NCBI RefSeq assembly: GCF_001665535.1
Contig: NZ_LZSQ01000020.1
Location: forward strand, 1-64,000
Length of the DNA: 64,000 nt
Reading direction: 5' to 3'
From: Mycobacterium sp. 852002-51961_SCH5331710
Lineage (GTDB): Bacteria; Actinomycetota; Actinomycetes; Mycobacteriales; Mycobacteriaceae
Shown: piece after piece, positions 57,544 through 64,000 of the stretch
Layout: each line of letters opens with the position of its first letter
Numbering within the stretch: the stretch's first letter is position 1
Notes under the pieces: generated by a model
The model's input: the letters and a program-made list of their open reading frames with translations, nothing else
Database searches by the model: none
What the model was told of the DNA's origin: nothing
Made by a program: the position numbers and the translations under genes

Positions 57544-58761
57544 TCAGCGGGAGACTTCGACGACCTCGCCCCGAATCGCCCAGTGCTCATCTATCGGTTC
57601 AACCCGGAGTAGCTCGCCGGCGACGCAGAACTCGTCGGCAGGTGCCCAAACGACACCATCGTTAGACAAGCGGACGAGTCGCGGCACCGAGCCGAGCACA
57701 GCGCGGCGTTGATCAAGCAAGTGGCGTTCTATGTCTGCGGGGTCGGCTGCGAGACTCATTGCGAGCCGCGATGCGACCTCGTGCAGGATCGTCGTGTCAG
57801 TGTGGGCCTGGAATGCAGCGACCACACCGTCCACGACCCCCTTGACCAGATTGCCTAACACGCGCCGATGCCTACGCGGAGGTCGCACCTCGACCTTGAC
57901 CGCGAAAGCCGTCCCTCGATCGCAGACGGACTCGGCCACCTTGACCTGTCCGCGGACAACCGCTAACCACACCTGTGCTGCCAGCTTTTCGCCCGCGAAC
58001 GCGCCCAGGTCCGTCCAGCCGAACGCTGCGAGCTGCCGACCCTCCTGCCAACCGTCGAAGCTGCAAGACCGCGACCGAAGTGCGTAGCGGTACCCAAACG
58101 GATACACGGCACCATCCGGAGCTGGTGTCGCGGCACCAGCGAGTTCGAAGCGGATTCCGTTGGCGCCAGCCACTGCGAAGGAGTCGATGCCGTAGAGCAC
58201 GACGTTTTCGACGTCCGCCCTGTCGTCCTTCTCGCCAAAGAATGTGGCGTGTAGCACCTGTCCGCCTGCAGGCTCCAGTTGCCTGCAACGGGACTTGATA
58301 GCCGAACGCAAGCGCTCCTGCCACTCAGGCCGATGTTGGCGCTCGAATCGGATGTAGTCATCGGCCCACGCCTGGACGACCTCACCGTCCGGTCCGTGGA
58401 TCTCAAAGCGGGTTGCGTGATCAGAGCTCGAAGCTGCGGTCTTTGTCTCCGTGTCGAGAACACGCGGAGGCACGTCTTGGCCAGGACGGCACGTCCTGCA
58501 CCTCGAGATCGGCTCTCCTACGTGTTCGGCCGTCCACTGTTCGATTCCGATCACGTGCTCCGCACAGACTTTCACGTATTGGTCAGTCCATGATCCCTTG
58601 CCGCTCTGCTGCCGGACGCTGATCGTCGAGCAGCCCGCACGGTGAACGCGCGCGTCGGTCGGATTGTGATTACGCCTGATGTTGATCACGTAGCCAGCGG
58701 GGTGCTCGGTGAGCCACTCCATGTAGCCGGTGTCGTCGTCGCGGAACTCGCGGGCGCTCAT
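57544..58761 (-). CDS. Hypothetical protein with N-terminal HxxxC/CxxC domain
   Basis: A 405-residue protein (411 if GTG 58779 is used). The N-terminal 95 residues (YVINIRRNHNPTDARVHRAG, then WTDQYVKVCAEH and SRCRTC) form a compact domain that I have seen fused to various actinobacterial proteins of mobile elements; it may bind zinc. The rest is a mixed fold with a Cys/Arg-rich segment (RSRSCSFDGWQEGRQ) and no catalytic motif that I can name. ATG 58761 is preferred because GAGG lies just upstream. Function unknown. Confidence 0.6.
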   Translation of the reverse strand: MSAREFRDDDTGYMEWLTEHPAGYVINIRRNHNPTDARVHRAGCSTISVRQQSGKGSWTDQYVKVCAEHVIGIEQWTAEHVGEPISRCRTCRPGQDVPPRVLDTETKTAASSSDHATRFEIHGPDGEVVQAWADDYIRFERQHRPEWQERLRSAIKSRCRQLEPAGGQVLHATFFGEKDDRADVENVVLYGIDSFAVAGANGIRFELAGAATPAPDGAVYPFGYRYALRSRSCSFDGWQEGRQLAAFGWTDLGAFAGEKLAAQVWLAVVRGQVKVAESVCDRGTAFAVKVEVRPPRRHRRVLGNLVKGVVDGVVAAFQAHTDTTILHEVASRLAMSLAADPADIERHLLDQRRAVLGSVPRLVRLSNDGVVWAPADEFCVAGELLRVEPIDEHWAIRGEVVEVSR

Positions 58762-58882
58762 CGCCTCATCCTCTGCCACGTTGCCGCAGGGTCAATGCAC
58801 CTCGGCGCTGCCGCATCACATCAAGTCCCTGCTCAAAGTCGGATCCACACACCTCTTGCACTCCGGGCCAGAAGATCGCCAA

Positions 58883-58897
58883 TCAACTTAAAGTTGA
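58883..58897. repeat. Palindrome TCAACTT-a-AAGTTGA upstream of the recombinase trio
   Basis: Perfect 7-bp arms around one base, 145 bases before the first gene of the trio. The related half sites CAACT/AGTTG recur at 59010-59022. Suitable as an operator for the XRE protein encoded by the second gene. Confidence 0.5.
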
Positions 58898-59009
58898 CGC
58901 ACGCGGGTGGCGCTTGGGGCGAGAGCCGCCAAGCCGCCATTGAACCATTTCCCGTTTGTGCTGATGAGCGATTTCGGCCCAGATCGTGGTAACTTGCCGT
59001 TGACATTGA

Positions 59010-59022
59010 CAACTGTGAGTTG
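59010..59022. repeat. Second related palindrome CAACT-gtg-AGTTG
   Basis: Five-base arms matching the repeat at 58883, 20 bases before the trio start. It sits among overlapping GTTGAC repeats (59000-59024) that may form the promoter. Confidence 0.45.
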
Positions 59023-59041
59023 ACCGTCTGGAGGCCTTCAG

Positions 59042-60163
59042 TTGAGCGTTCCAGGTTCGGCGCACCTCGTTCTCGCCGCGGGCGTGGTCCATCTTGATGA
59101 ACCGTCCGCGGTCTTTGAAGCGATGCTGTCGGGGTGGCGACGCCAGCAGAAGTCCCGGCTGCTTGCCGAGGCCACGATCGAATCGCGATTGGCGTTCGTG
59201 CGACGGTTCGCTGCGTTCGCCGAGACGCATCCGTGGGATTGGACGGCCGGCGATGTCGAGGACTTCACGGCGGCTCTGATGTCGGGAAACAACCGCAAGG
59301 CGCCCTCGACAATTCGCGGCTACCACATGACGCTGCGGTTGTTTTGTGACTACCTACTCGATGGCCGTTATGGCTGGATCTCGCAGTGCGAGCAGCGGTT
59401 CGAAAGGATCCCGTCGCAGGTCTGCCATGACTTCAACACCGCGGCGCATCTGGTCGAATACGAGGGCAAGCCCGCCCGCCGGCCGTTCACCTACGACGAG
59501 GTGGAAACGTTGTTCGCGTTCCTTGCCGATCGAGTGGACATCATTGCGCGTTCGGGTCGCAAAGGCGCGTTGGCGGCGTTGCGCGACGCGCAGATGATCA
59601 AGACGGCCTACGCCTTCGGGTTACGCCGTCGAGAGCTGTGCTACCTCGACGTGGCCGACCTGCGTCCCAACCCGCGGATGCCGGCGTGGGGAACGTTCGG
59701 CGCCGTCCACGTCCGGTATGCCAAGTCCAGCCGCGGCAGCGCCCCTCGGCGTCGCACGGTGCTGGCCGTTCCCGAGTTCGACTGGGTGATCGACGGACTG
59801 CGCCAATGGGTCGATCAAGCCCGGCCGCTTCTGAGTCCCGGCAGCCGTCAAGAGTTGTGGCTGACTGAGCGTCGGCAGCGGGTGGCGACCAAGCAAATGG
59901 ACAAGCGATTCGCCTACTTGCGGGCGCAGGCCGGTCTGCCTCAAGACCTCACCCTGCACTGCCTGCGGCACTCCTATGTGACCCACCTGATCGAGTTCGG
60001 TTACCCGGAACGGTTCGTTACCGAGCAGGTCGGACATTCTTACGCCTCGACCACCGCGATTTACACCTCGGTGTCCAACGACTTCAAGACCAAAACGTTG
60101 CAGGCGGCGCTGCGCCGCGTCTACGGATCCGCGACGACTGAAGGGAGCCAGGATGAGCACTAG
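59042..60163 (+). CDS. Tyrosine recombinase, first gene of a three-gene module
   Basis: A 373-residue XerC/D-like recombinase with a full active site: R195 (FGLRRRELCYL), K228 (YAKSSRGS), H306-CL-R309, H332 (VGHSYAST) and Y341 (TAIYTSVS). The N-terminal SAM-like domain reads TIESRLAFVRRFAAFAETHP. TTG 59042 is used, 8 bases after GGAGG. It differs from the island integrase at 52612, so this is a second recombination system. Its stop lies inside the XRE gene. Confidence 0.88.
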   Translation: MSVPGSAHLVLAAGVVHLDEPSAVFEAMLSGWRRQQKSRLLAEATIESRLAFVRRFAAFAETHPWDWTAGDVEDFTAALMSGNNRKAPSTIRGYHMTLRLFCDYLLDGRYGWISQCEQRFERIPSQVCHDFNTAAHLVEYEGKPARRPFTYDEVETLFAFLADRVDIIARSGRKGALAALRDAQMIKTAYAFGLRRRELCYLDVADLRPNPRMPAWGTFGAVHVRYAKSSRGSAPRRRTVLAVPEFDWVIDGLRQWVDQARPLLSPGSRQELWLTERRQRVATKQMDKRFAYLRAQAGLPQDLTLHCLRHSYVTHLIEFGYPERFVTEQVGHSYASTTAIYTSVSNDFKTKTLQAALRRVYGSATTEGSQDEH

Positions 60164-60485
60164 AACCGTCCTCCGGTGGAACCTGCGCCGCCTGATGGCC
60201 GAGAACGGCATGTTCGCCACCACCGACCTCGTCGCACCGCTGCACGAACGTGGCGTGGAGATCTCCCGACAGATGGTTCACCGGATCGCTACCAAGCCTC
60301 CACAGCGCATCAATCTCGACCTGCTGGCGGCGCTGTGCGACATCCTGGCGTGCACCCCCAACGATCTGTTCGAGCTCGCCCAAGAACAGATCCGCGAGGC
60401 ACCCGCAGTCAACGACAGCGGGTCCGGGATCGGCGACCTGCGGCCGATCCGCGCCAGGATCCGCCGCCCCGGCGACAACGAGTGA
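60153..60485 (+). CDS. XRE/Cro-type helix-turn-helix regulator, second gene of the module
   Basis: A 110-residue protein. Residues 1-70 form a Cro/C1 fold (MSTRTVLRWNLRRLMAENG, then SRQMVHRIATKPPQRINLDL), with the recognition helix near residues 38-48. The C-terminal 35 residues are disordered and charged. It overlaps the recombinase by 11 bases and the next gene by 4 bases, so the three are made together. It may bind the palindromes upstream or help build the recombination complex. Confidence 0.85.
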   Translation: MSTRTVLRWNLRRLMAENGMFATTDLVAPLHERGVEISRQMVHRIATKPPQRINLDLLAALCDILACTPNDLFELAQEQIREAPAVNDSGSGIGDLRPIRARIRRPGDNE

Positions 60486-61924
60486 ATCGACGAGCCTGCT
60501 GGGAGTGCGCAAGCACCAACTACCTGACCCGGCTGACGCATGGGTGTCGCATTTGTGTCGGCTGCCGTCGCAGGCGGCACTACCACCCCGAAACCTGTCC
60601 GGGCTGCCATGTCGTGCGGCCGCTGGCATGGCGACGCGGCGAGACGGTGGTGTGCGCGTCATGTGCCGGTGTCGAGTCGATCTTCGGGTGCCGCGAATGC
60701 GGGCGCGAAGACCATCCCTACGGGCACAATCGGTGCGCGCGATGCTTCCTGCGTGAACGCCTCAGCGACTTGCTCGCCGACCCGACGACCGGCCAGATTC
60801 ACCGCCAATTGCGGCCGGTCTTCGACGAGCTGGTGAACTCCGAACGCCCACAAACAGGGCTGTGGTGGCTGCGCAAGAAACCTGGCATCGGCCCCCAACT
60901 TCTCGGGCAGATGGCTTGCGGCGCGGTCGACATCAGCCACGACACCTTCCGCACCCTGCCCTCGGATCGTGCCCACGACTACCTTCGCAGTCTTCTCGTC
61001 GCGGTCGGTGTCCTGGAACCGTTCGACATCCGCATCGAACGGATGCTGCCCTGGATCGAAGACATCGTCGCCGAACTGCCCGCCGAGGACGCCGCCTTGA
61101 TTCGCCGATTCGCGCACTGGCAGGTGCTGCGAGGAATGCGCAAGGCCGCCCGTGAAGACCGGTTGACCAAGTCGATGGCCGATGCGTGTCGACGGCGCAT
61201 CCGCGTCGCGATCGAGTTCGTGGGCTTCCTCGCCCGCCATGACGCCAGTGCGGCGACCGCGACCCAGGATCTGTTGGAGCGCTACCAAGAACACGTCGGC
61301 AGGATGCTGAACCATGAGTACGCCTTCATCGTCTGGCTACGCCAATCCCGCACCAACACCAAACTCCGAGTCCCCGACGTCCCGCAGTCACCGCCCTCAG
61401 TAACCGTCTCCGATACGCAGCGGTGGGCGGCCGTAGAGCGTCTGCTGCACGACACGACCGTGCGCCGTTATACACGAATTGCGGGCCTGCTCACATTGCT
61501 GTTCGCACAGCCGCTTTCACGCATCGTCGCCATGCGCACCAGTCAGGTCGCGATCACCGACGACCGGGCCGTGCACGTCACCTTCAGCAAGATTCCAGTC
61601 CAGATGCCGCCGCTCCTCGACGACCTCATCCGTGAGCACCTCGAGCACCGCGGCAAAAGCCTCTACGCCTCACGCGGAACCGGCTGGCTGTTCCGCGGCG
61701 GCAACCCTGCAGCGCACCTCGCCACCGAGAACATCCGCTCCCAGCTCGTCGCCATCGGGATCAAGCCCTACGAGAACCGCAAAGCGACCCTCTTCCACCT
61801 CTCCGGCGACATGCCCGCACCAGTCCTGGCCGAACTGCTCGGGCTCACCGACAAAAACGCCGCCGACTGGGCCAGACTTGCTGCCCGCGACTGGACCGCC
61901 TACATCGCCGAAAGAGCCCGCTGA
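60482..61924 (+). CDS. Zinc-ribbon protein with decayed tyrosine-recombinase fold, third gene of the module
   Basis: A 480-residue protein. The first 95 residues hold six CxxC pairs (CWEC, CRICVGC, CPGC, CASC, CREC, CARC), enough for about three zinc ribbons. A helical middle follows. Residues about 330-480 follow the layout of a recombinase catalytic domain (IAGLLTLLFAQPLSRIVAMR, later RKATLFHLSGDM and LLGLTDKNAADW), but the first arginine, the HxxR histidine, the second histidine and the nucleophile tyrosine are all changed. It is probably a non-catalytic partner. GTG 60482 overlaps the XRE stop. Confidence 0.78.
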   Translation: MNRRACWECASTNYLTRLTHGCRICVGCRRRRHYHPETCPGCHVVRPLAWRRGETVVCASCAGVESIFGCRECGREDHPYGHNRCARCFLRERLSDLLADPTTGQIHRQLRPVFDELVNSERPQTGLWWLRKKPGIGPQLLGQMACGAVDISHDTFRTLPSDRAHDYLRSLLVAVGVLEPFDIRIERMLPWIEDIVAELPAEDAALIRRFAHWQVLRGMRKAAREDRLTKSMADACRRRIRVAIEFVGFLARHDASAATATQDLLERYQEHVGRMLNHEYAFIVWLRQSRTNTKLRVPDVPQSPPSVTVSDTQRWAAVERLLHDTTVRRYTRIAGLLTLLFAQPLSRIVAMRTSQVAITDDRAVHVTFSKIPVQMPPLLDDLIREHLEHRGKSLYASRGTGWLFRGGNPAAHLATENIRSQLVAIGIKPYENRKATLFHLSGDMPAPVLAELLGLTDKNAADWARLAARDWTAYIAERAR

Positions 61925-61993
61925 CCGTATCGCTGTGCCTCAGATGGATTTCGCGGCGGCGGTTCCAGCGCTTGAGTTCTCGCGAGTGATTGT

Positions 61994-62872
61994 TCACTGC
62001 GTGGCGTCGACGCTGTCGAGCCTGCACTTCTCCACCCAAGTCGCCAGAAGGCTTAAAGCGGCGAGCCTCTCGGCGGCCTCCTGCGCCGATAGCTGCGTCC
62101 GGTCGTGGGTGGTTGGGTTTCGGATCGCAGCATGGACGCCCGTCGAGAAACTCAACAAGCCGCGGTTCATCGATATGACGGTCTGGTCTTGATTACCTCC
62201 GAGCCAGCGCAATCGCGGAGCACCAGCCTTGGGTGGACTCTGCGAGAAGGCCTGCGTGAAAACGTCCTTGTCGTCGAGGTCAGTCCTTCCGGTGAGCTGG
62301 CGGACGTGGTCGATGACAGCGCCCACGGCGGATGACACCGCTTCGCGGTACAACTCGATGCGCCATTGGCCTCGAGCCGCGCCCCAGACCAAAGGGTGCA
62401 TATCCTCGATGCTGATGTCGCCGGTGACATCGACACGGTCGACCATCGATTCAAGGATGCCGATGGTGTGTTCGGACGCGGCGAGGATGTCGTCCGGCTG
62501 TACGAGCGAGTGCGGCTGGGTGACAGTTATCCACATCTCGAACGGGTTAACCGGACCGCCGAATCCCGGGCGGGATATCCGCACACCGGTGATGTCGGGA
62601 AGATGCGCAATACGGCCAGCTGTCCGTGAGCAGCGGCCCTTCGCCGCCACCCATTCGTCGTCTGACACATCAGATCTCGGTGTCACGGCGGGCAGACTGG
62701 CGTAGCCGGCAAGTACCTCGTCAGGCAGGTCGGGACCAGCCATCGCCCGAAGCCCAGCGGTGAACTGACACAGCTCGAGCAGGGCGCTGAACGCCCGCTC
62801 AAAGTCGCGCACCTGTTCCGCTGCTCGCCGCAGGAACCGTGGATTCAACTTCAGATCGTCATTGTCACCCAT
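61994..62872 (-). CDS. HEPN-type TIGR02391/Ymh family protein (probable phage defence)
   Basis: A 292-residue protein. The C-terminal 120 residues (DVFTQAFSQSP, LLSFSTGVHAAIRNPTTHD, AAERLAALSLLATWVEKC) match the TIGR02391 family as I remember it. R251-x4-H256 (RNPTTH) is the HEPN ribonuclease motif. The N-terminal part is a helical domain of unknown fold (FERAFSALLELCQFTAGL). HEPN proteins of this kind cut RNA after phage infection. It lies 9 bases after a YegP-like gene and is probably co-transcribed with it. Confidence 0.75.
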   Translation of the reverse strand: MGDNDDLKLNPRFLRRAAEQVRDFERAFSALLELCQFTAGLRAMAGPDLPDEVLAGYASLPAVTPRSDVSDDEWVAAKGRCSRTAGRIAHLPDITGVRISRPGFGGPVNPFEMWITVTQPHSLVQPDDILAASEHTIGILESMVDRVDVTGDISIEDMHPLVWGAARGQWRIELYREAVSSAVGAVIDHVRQLTGRTDLDDKDVFTQAFSQSPPKAGAPRLRWLGGNQDQTVISMNRGLLSFSTGVHAAIRNPTTHDRTQLSAQEAAERLAALSLLATWVEKCRLDSVDATQ

Positions 62873-62881
62873 GTACGCAGC

Positions 62882-63205
62882 TCAGGGCCCAGTCGCATAC
62901 GGCGCGTTCGCCCGCACGTTCTCGGCGGCGCGCTCCGCGTTGTAAGAGCTGGCGAACGACTCACCTGAGGCGGCAACTTTGTCACTCGACCGCCATGCGC
63001 GCCACCGCCAGCTTCCGCCGACGTCCTGGAATGTCTCATACCGTGCTGCGGACCCGCCGGACTTGAAGGCATTTGCCGCTCTGGTGGCGTTGGCTTGCGA
63101 TTCGAAGCCTTCGCCTGCCCAGGCGACCATCTCATGGTTGTCGCCGTACAAGGCCCACGTGGGATAGCGGTTGGCGTCACCAGTGACCGTGACCTTGAAG
63201 TACAT
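62882..63205 (-). CDS. YegP-like (DUF1508) protein
   Basis: A 107-residue protein of two related units. The first reads YPTWALYGDNHEMVAWAGEG and continues FESQANATRAANAFK; the second SWRWRAWRSSDKVAASGESF and SYNAERAAENVR. This is the tandem DUF1508 fold of YegP. AGGAGG lies 5 bases before ATG 63205, which fixes the start; the longer upstream frame is spurious. It precedes the HEPN gene. Function of the family is not established. Confidence 0.8.
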   Translation of the reverse strand: MYFKVTVTGDANRYPTWALYGDNHEMVAWAGEGFESQANATRAANAFKSGGSAARYETFQDVGGSWRWRAWRSSDKVAASGESFASSYNAERAAENVRANAPYATGP

Positions 63206-63707
63206 CGGATCCTCCTGCCTGTTGACCACAGGTACGCAGTCAGCTCGCAACAGTCTTATCAAGAGACACCGACAGCCAGCGCTTGCGACGCAGCGAACAA
63301 ACTCGCCCTCGAACAGACCTCTGATTTGGGCATTCACCCCACTCGGAATTCGACCCCTCTGCCAATAAGCACGATCACTTAACGACGGACGATATCCGGA
63401 TAAAGATCCGCGGCGCAGACACCCCGCGTCCCAAGGATTGCGAGACCGCGGATGCGAGGGGTTGCCCGCGAGACACCTCACGGACGTAGGGGGAAGAGTT
63501 CTCAACGCGGGAAACGGCGGTCCGAACACTGAGGTGGTGCACTCACTTTGCCGGCACGAATCGTCACGCGGATGCCCATGGAATCTGCGCGCACGGCCTC
63601 GCCGATGATGGCGACGAACGGTCCTTCGATGCCATCGCCGACGCGATTTGCGAGAAGGCGAAAAGGGCCCGAAGACCAGCCGGCTGGACGCTGTGATTTC
63701 GTTGTGC
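63206..63707. other. 502-base region without a clear gene
   Basis: No full gene fits. A minus-strand frame that closes at 63502 reads VGDGIEGPFVAIIGEAVRAD with protein-like composition, but has no start and no recognisable family; it may be the remnant of a decayed gene. The left part (63206-63500) contains the promoter of the YegP-like gene and nothing else that I can identify. Confidence 0.4.
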
Positions 63708-64000
63708 CTAGCGAGCTAAGCGCGCGGGGCGGCCCGTCTTCTTGGTGGCGATCTTCGACTCTTTGGCGTCGCTATCGGTCTTGCGGTGGGCGGCGAGGAA
63801 GTCATCGACGATGTTCGCGCAGTCATTGTGAGTGATGGTGCGAAGCCCGGTCATTCGGGCGAAGGCGAGTGGTCCGACGAGTTGGCAGAGCGCCAGTTCC
63901 CGGTCGAAGTCGTCGAGTTCGGCTTGTGCTCTCGGGCTGGTGAGTATGGCGTCAAATGGTTGACGGTACTGGTCAACGACTCGGGCCCGTAGCGCCCCGG
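63708..64000 (-). CDS. TetR family regulator, C-terminal part (cut by window edge)
   Basis: The last 97 residues of a minus-strand protein run in from position 64000 and stop at TAG 63708-63710. The segment PRAQAELDDFDRELALCQLV and the following GPLAFARMTG is typical of the ligand-binding C-terminal domain of TetR repressors (TetR_C, LVGP motif). The end is basic and lysine-rich (KESKIATKKTGRPARLAR). The DNA-binding domain lies outside the window. Confidence 0.7.
   Translation of the reverse strand, partial: GALRARVVDQYRQPFDAILTSPRAQAELDDFDRELALCQLVGPLAFARMTGLRTITHNDCANIVDDFLAAHRKTDSDAKESKIATKKTGRPARLAR

Overview
The window is high-GC actinobacterial DNA and almost certainly comes from a Mycobacterium, probably a fast-growing Mycolicibacterium. 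From memory, the gene order follows the M. tuberculosis Rv3626c-Rv3684 block: dacB, ppa, galE, holB, adenylate cyclase, topA, cspA, sftH, the tad/flp cluster, ssd, acs, ephE, marP, nth, crp, bagA/bagB, whiB4, ponA2 and cds1. Many genes are joined by 4-bp stop/start overlaps. Several start 6-7 bases after a TANNNT -10 box, as leaderless mycobacterial transcripts do.

Layout. 1-5.6 kb: a cut metalloprotease and dacB, ppa, an OHCU-decarboxylase-like gene with an altered active site, two small secreted proteins behind a palindromic operator, and a beta-lactamase-fold hydrolase. 5.6-13.4 kb: terC behind a yybP-ykoY (manganese) riboswitch, then a tightly overlapped operon of a Pls/PosA-type peptide synthetase, an M1 aminopeptidase and a flippase-like membrane protein. 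13.5-23.6 kb: galE, a large membrane protein, a CMD-family protein, tRNA-Thr, holB, a membrane adenylate cyclase, topA and cspA. 23.9-34.3 kb: helicase sftH, a PAS/GAF-like protein, the tad pilus/ssd operon, then two small RNAs flanking a HAD phosphatase gene (6C on the minus strand, an Ms1/MTS2823-like RNA on the plus strand). 34.4-52.4 kb: acetate activation (acs), secreted and membrane proteases, the nth-tlpA-nudix-marP operon, crp, bagAB, whiB4, ponA2, a phosphoesterase and cysteine desulfhydrase.

At 52.6 kb a tRNA-Pro gene marks the left end of an integrative genomic island that runs off the right edge. Its integrase gene reads antisense through the whole tRNA. The island carries an excisionase-like protein, a replication-type ATPase, hypothetical zinc-binding proteins, and a TetR regulator cut by the edge. 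It also carries two less familiar modules. One is a three-gene overlapping operon (an active tyrosine recombinase, an XRE regulator, and a zinc-ribbon protein fused to a decayed recombinase fold), with palindromes upstream. The other is a YegP-like plus HEPN (TIGR02391) pair that looks like phage defence. The recombinase trio is the best candidate for a poorly described system.

Homology and synteny statements come from memory and motif reading, not from database searches.
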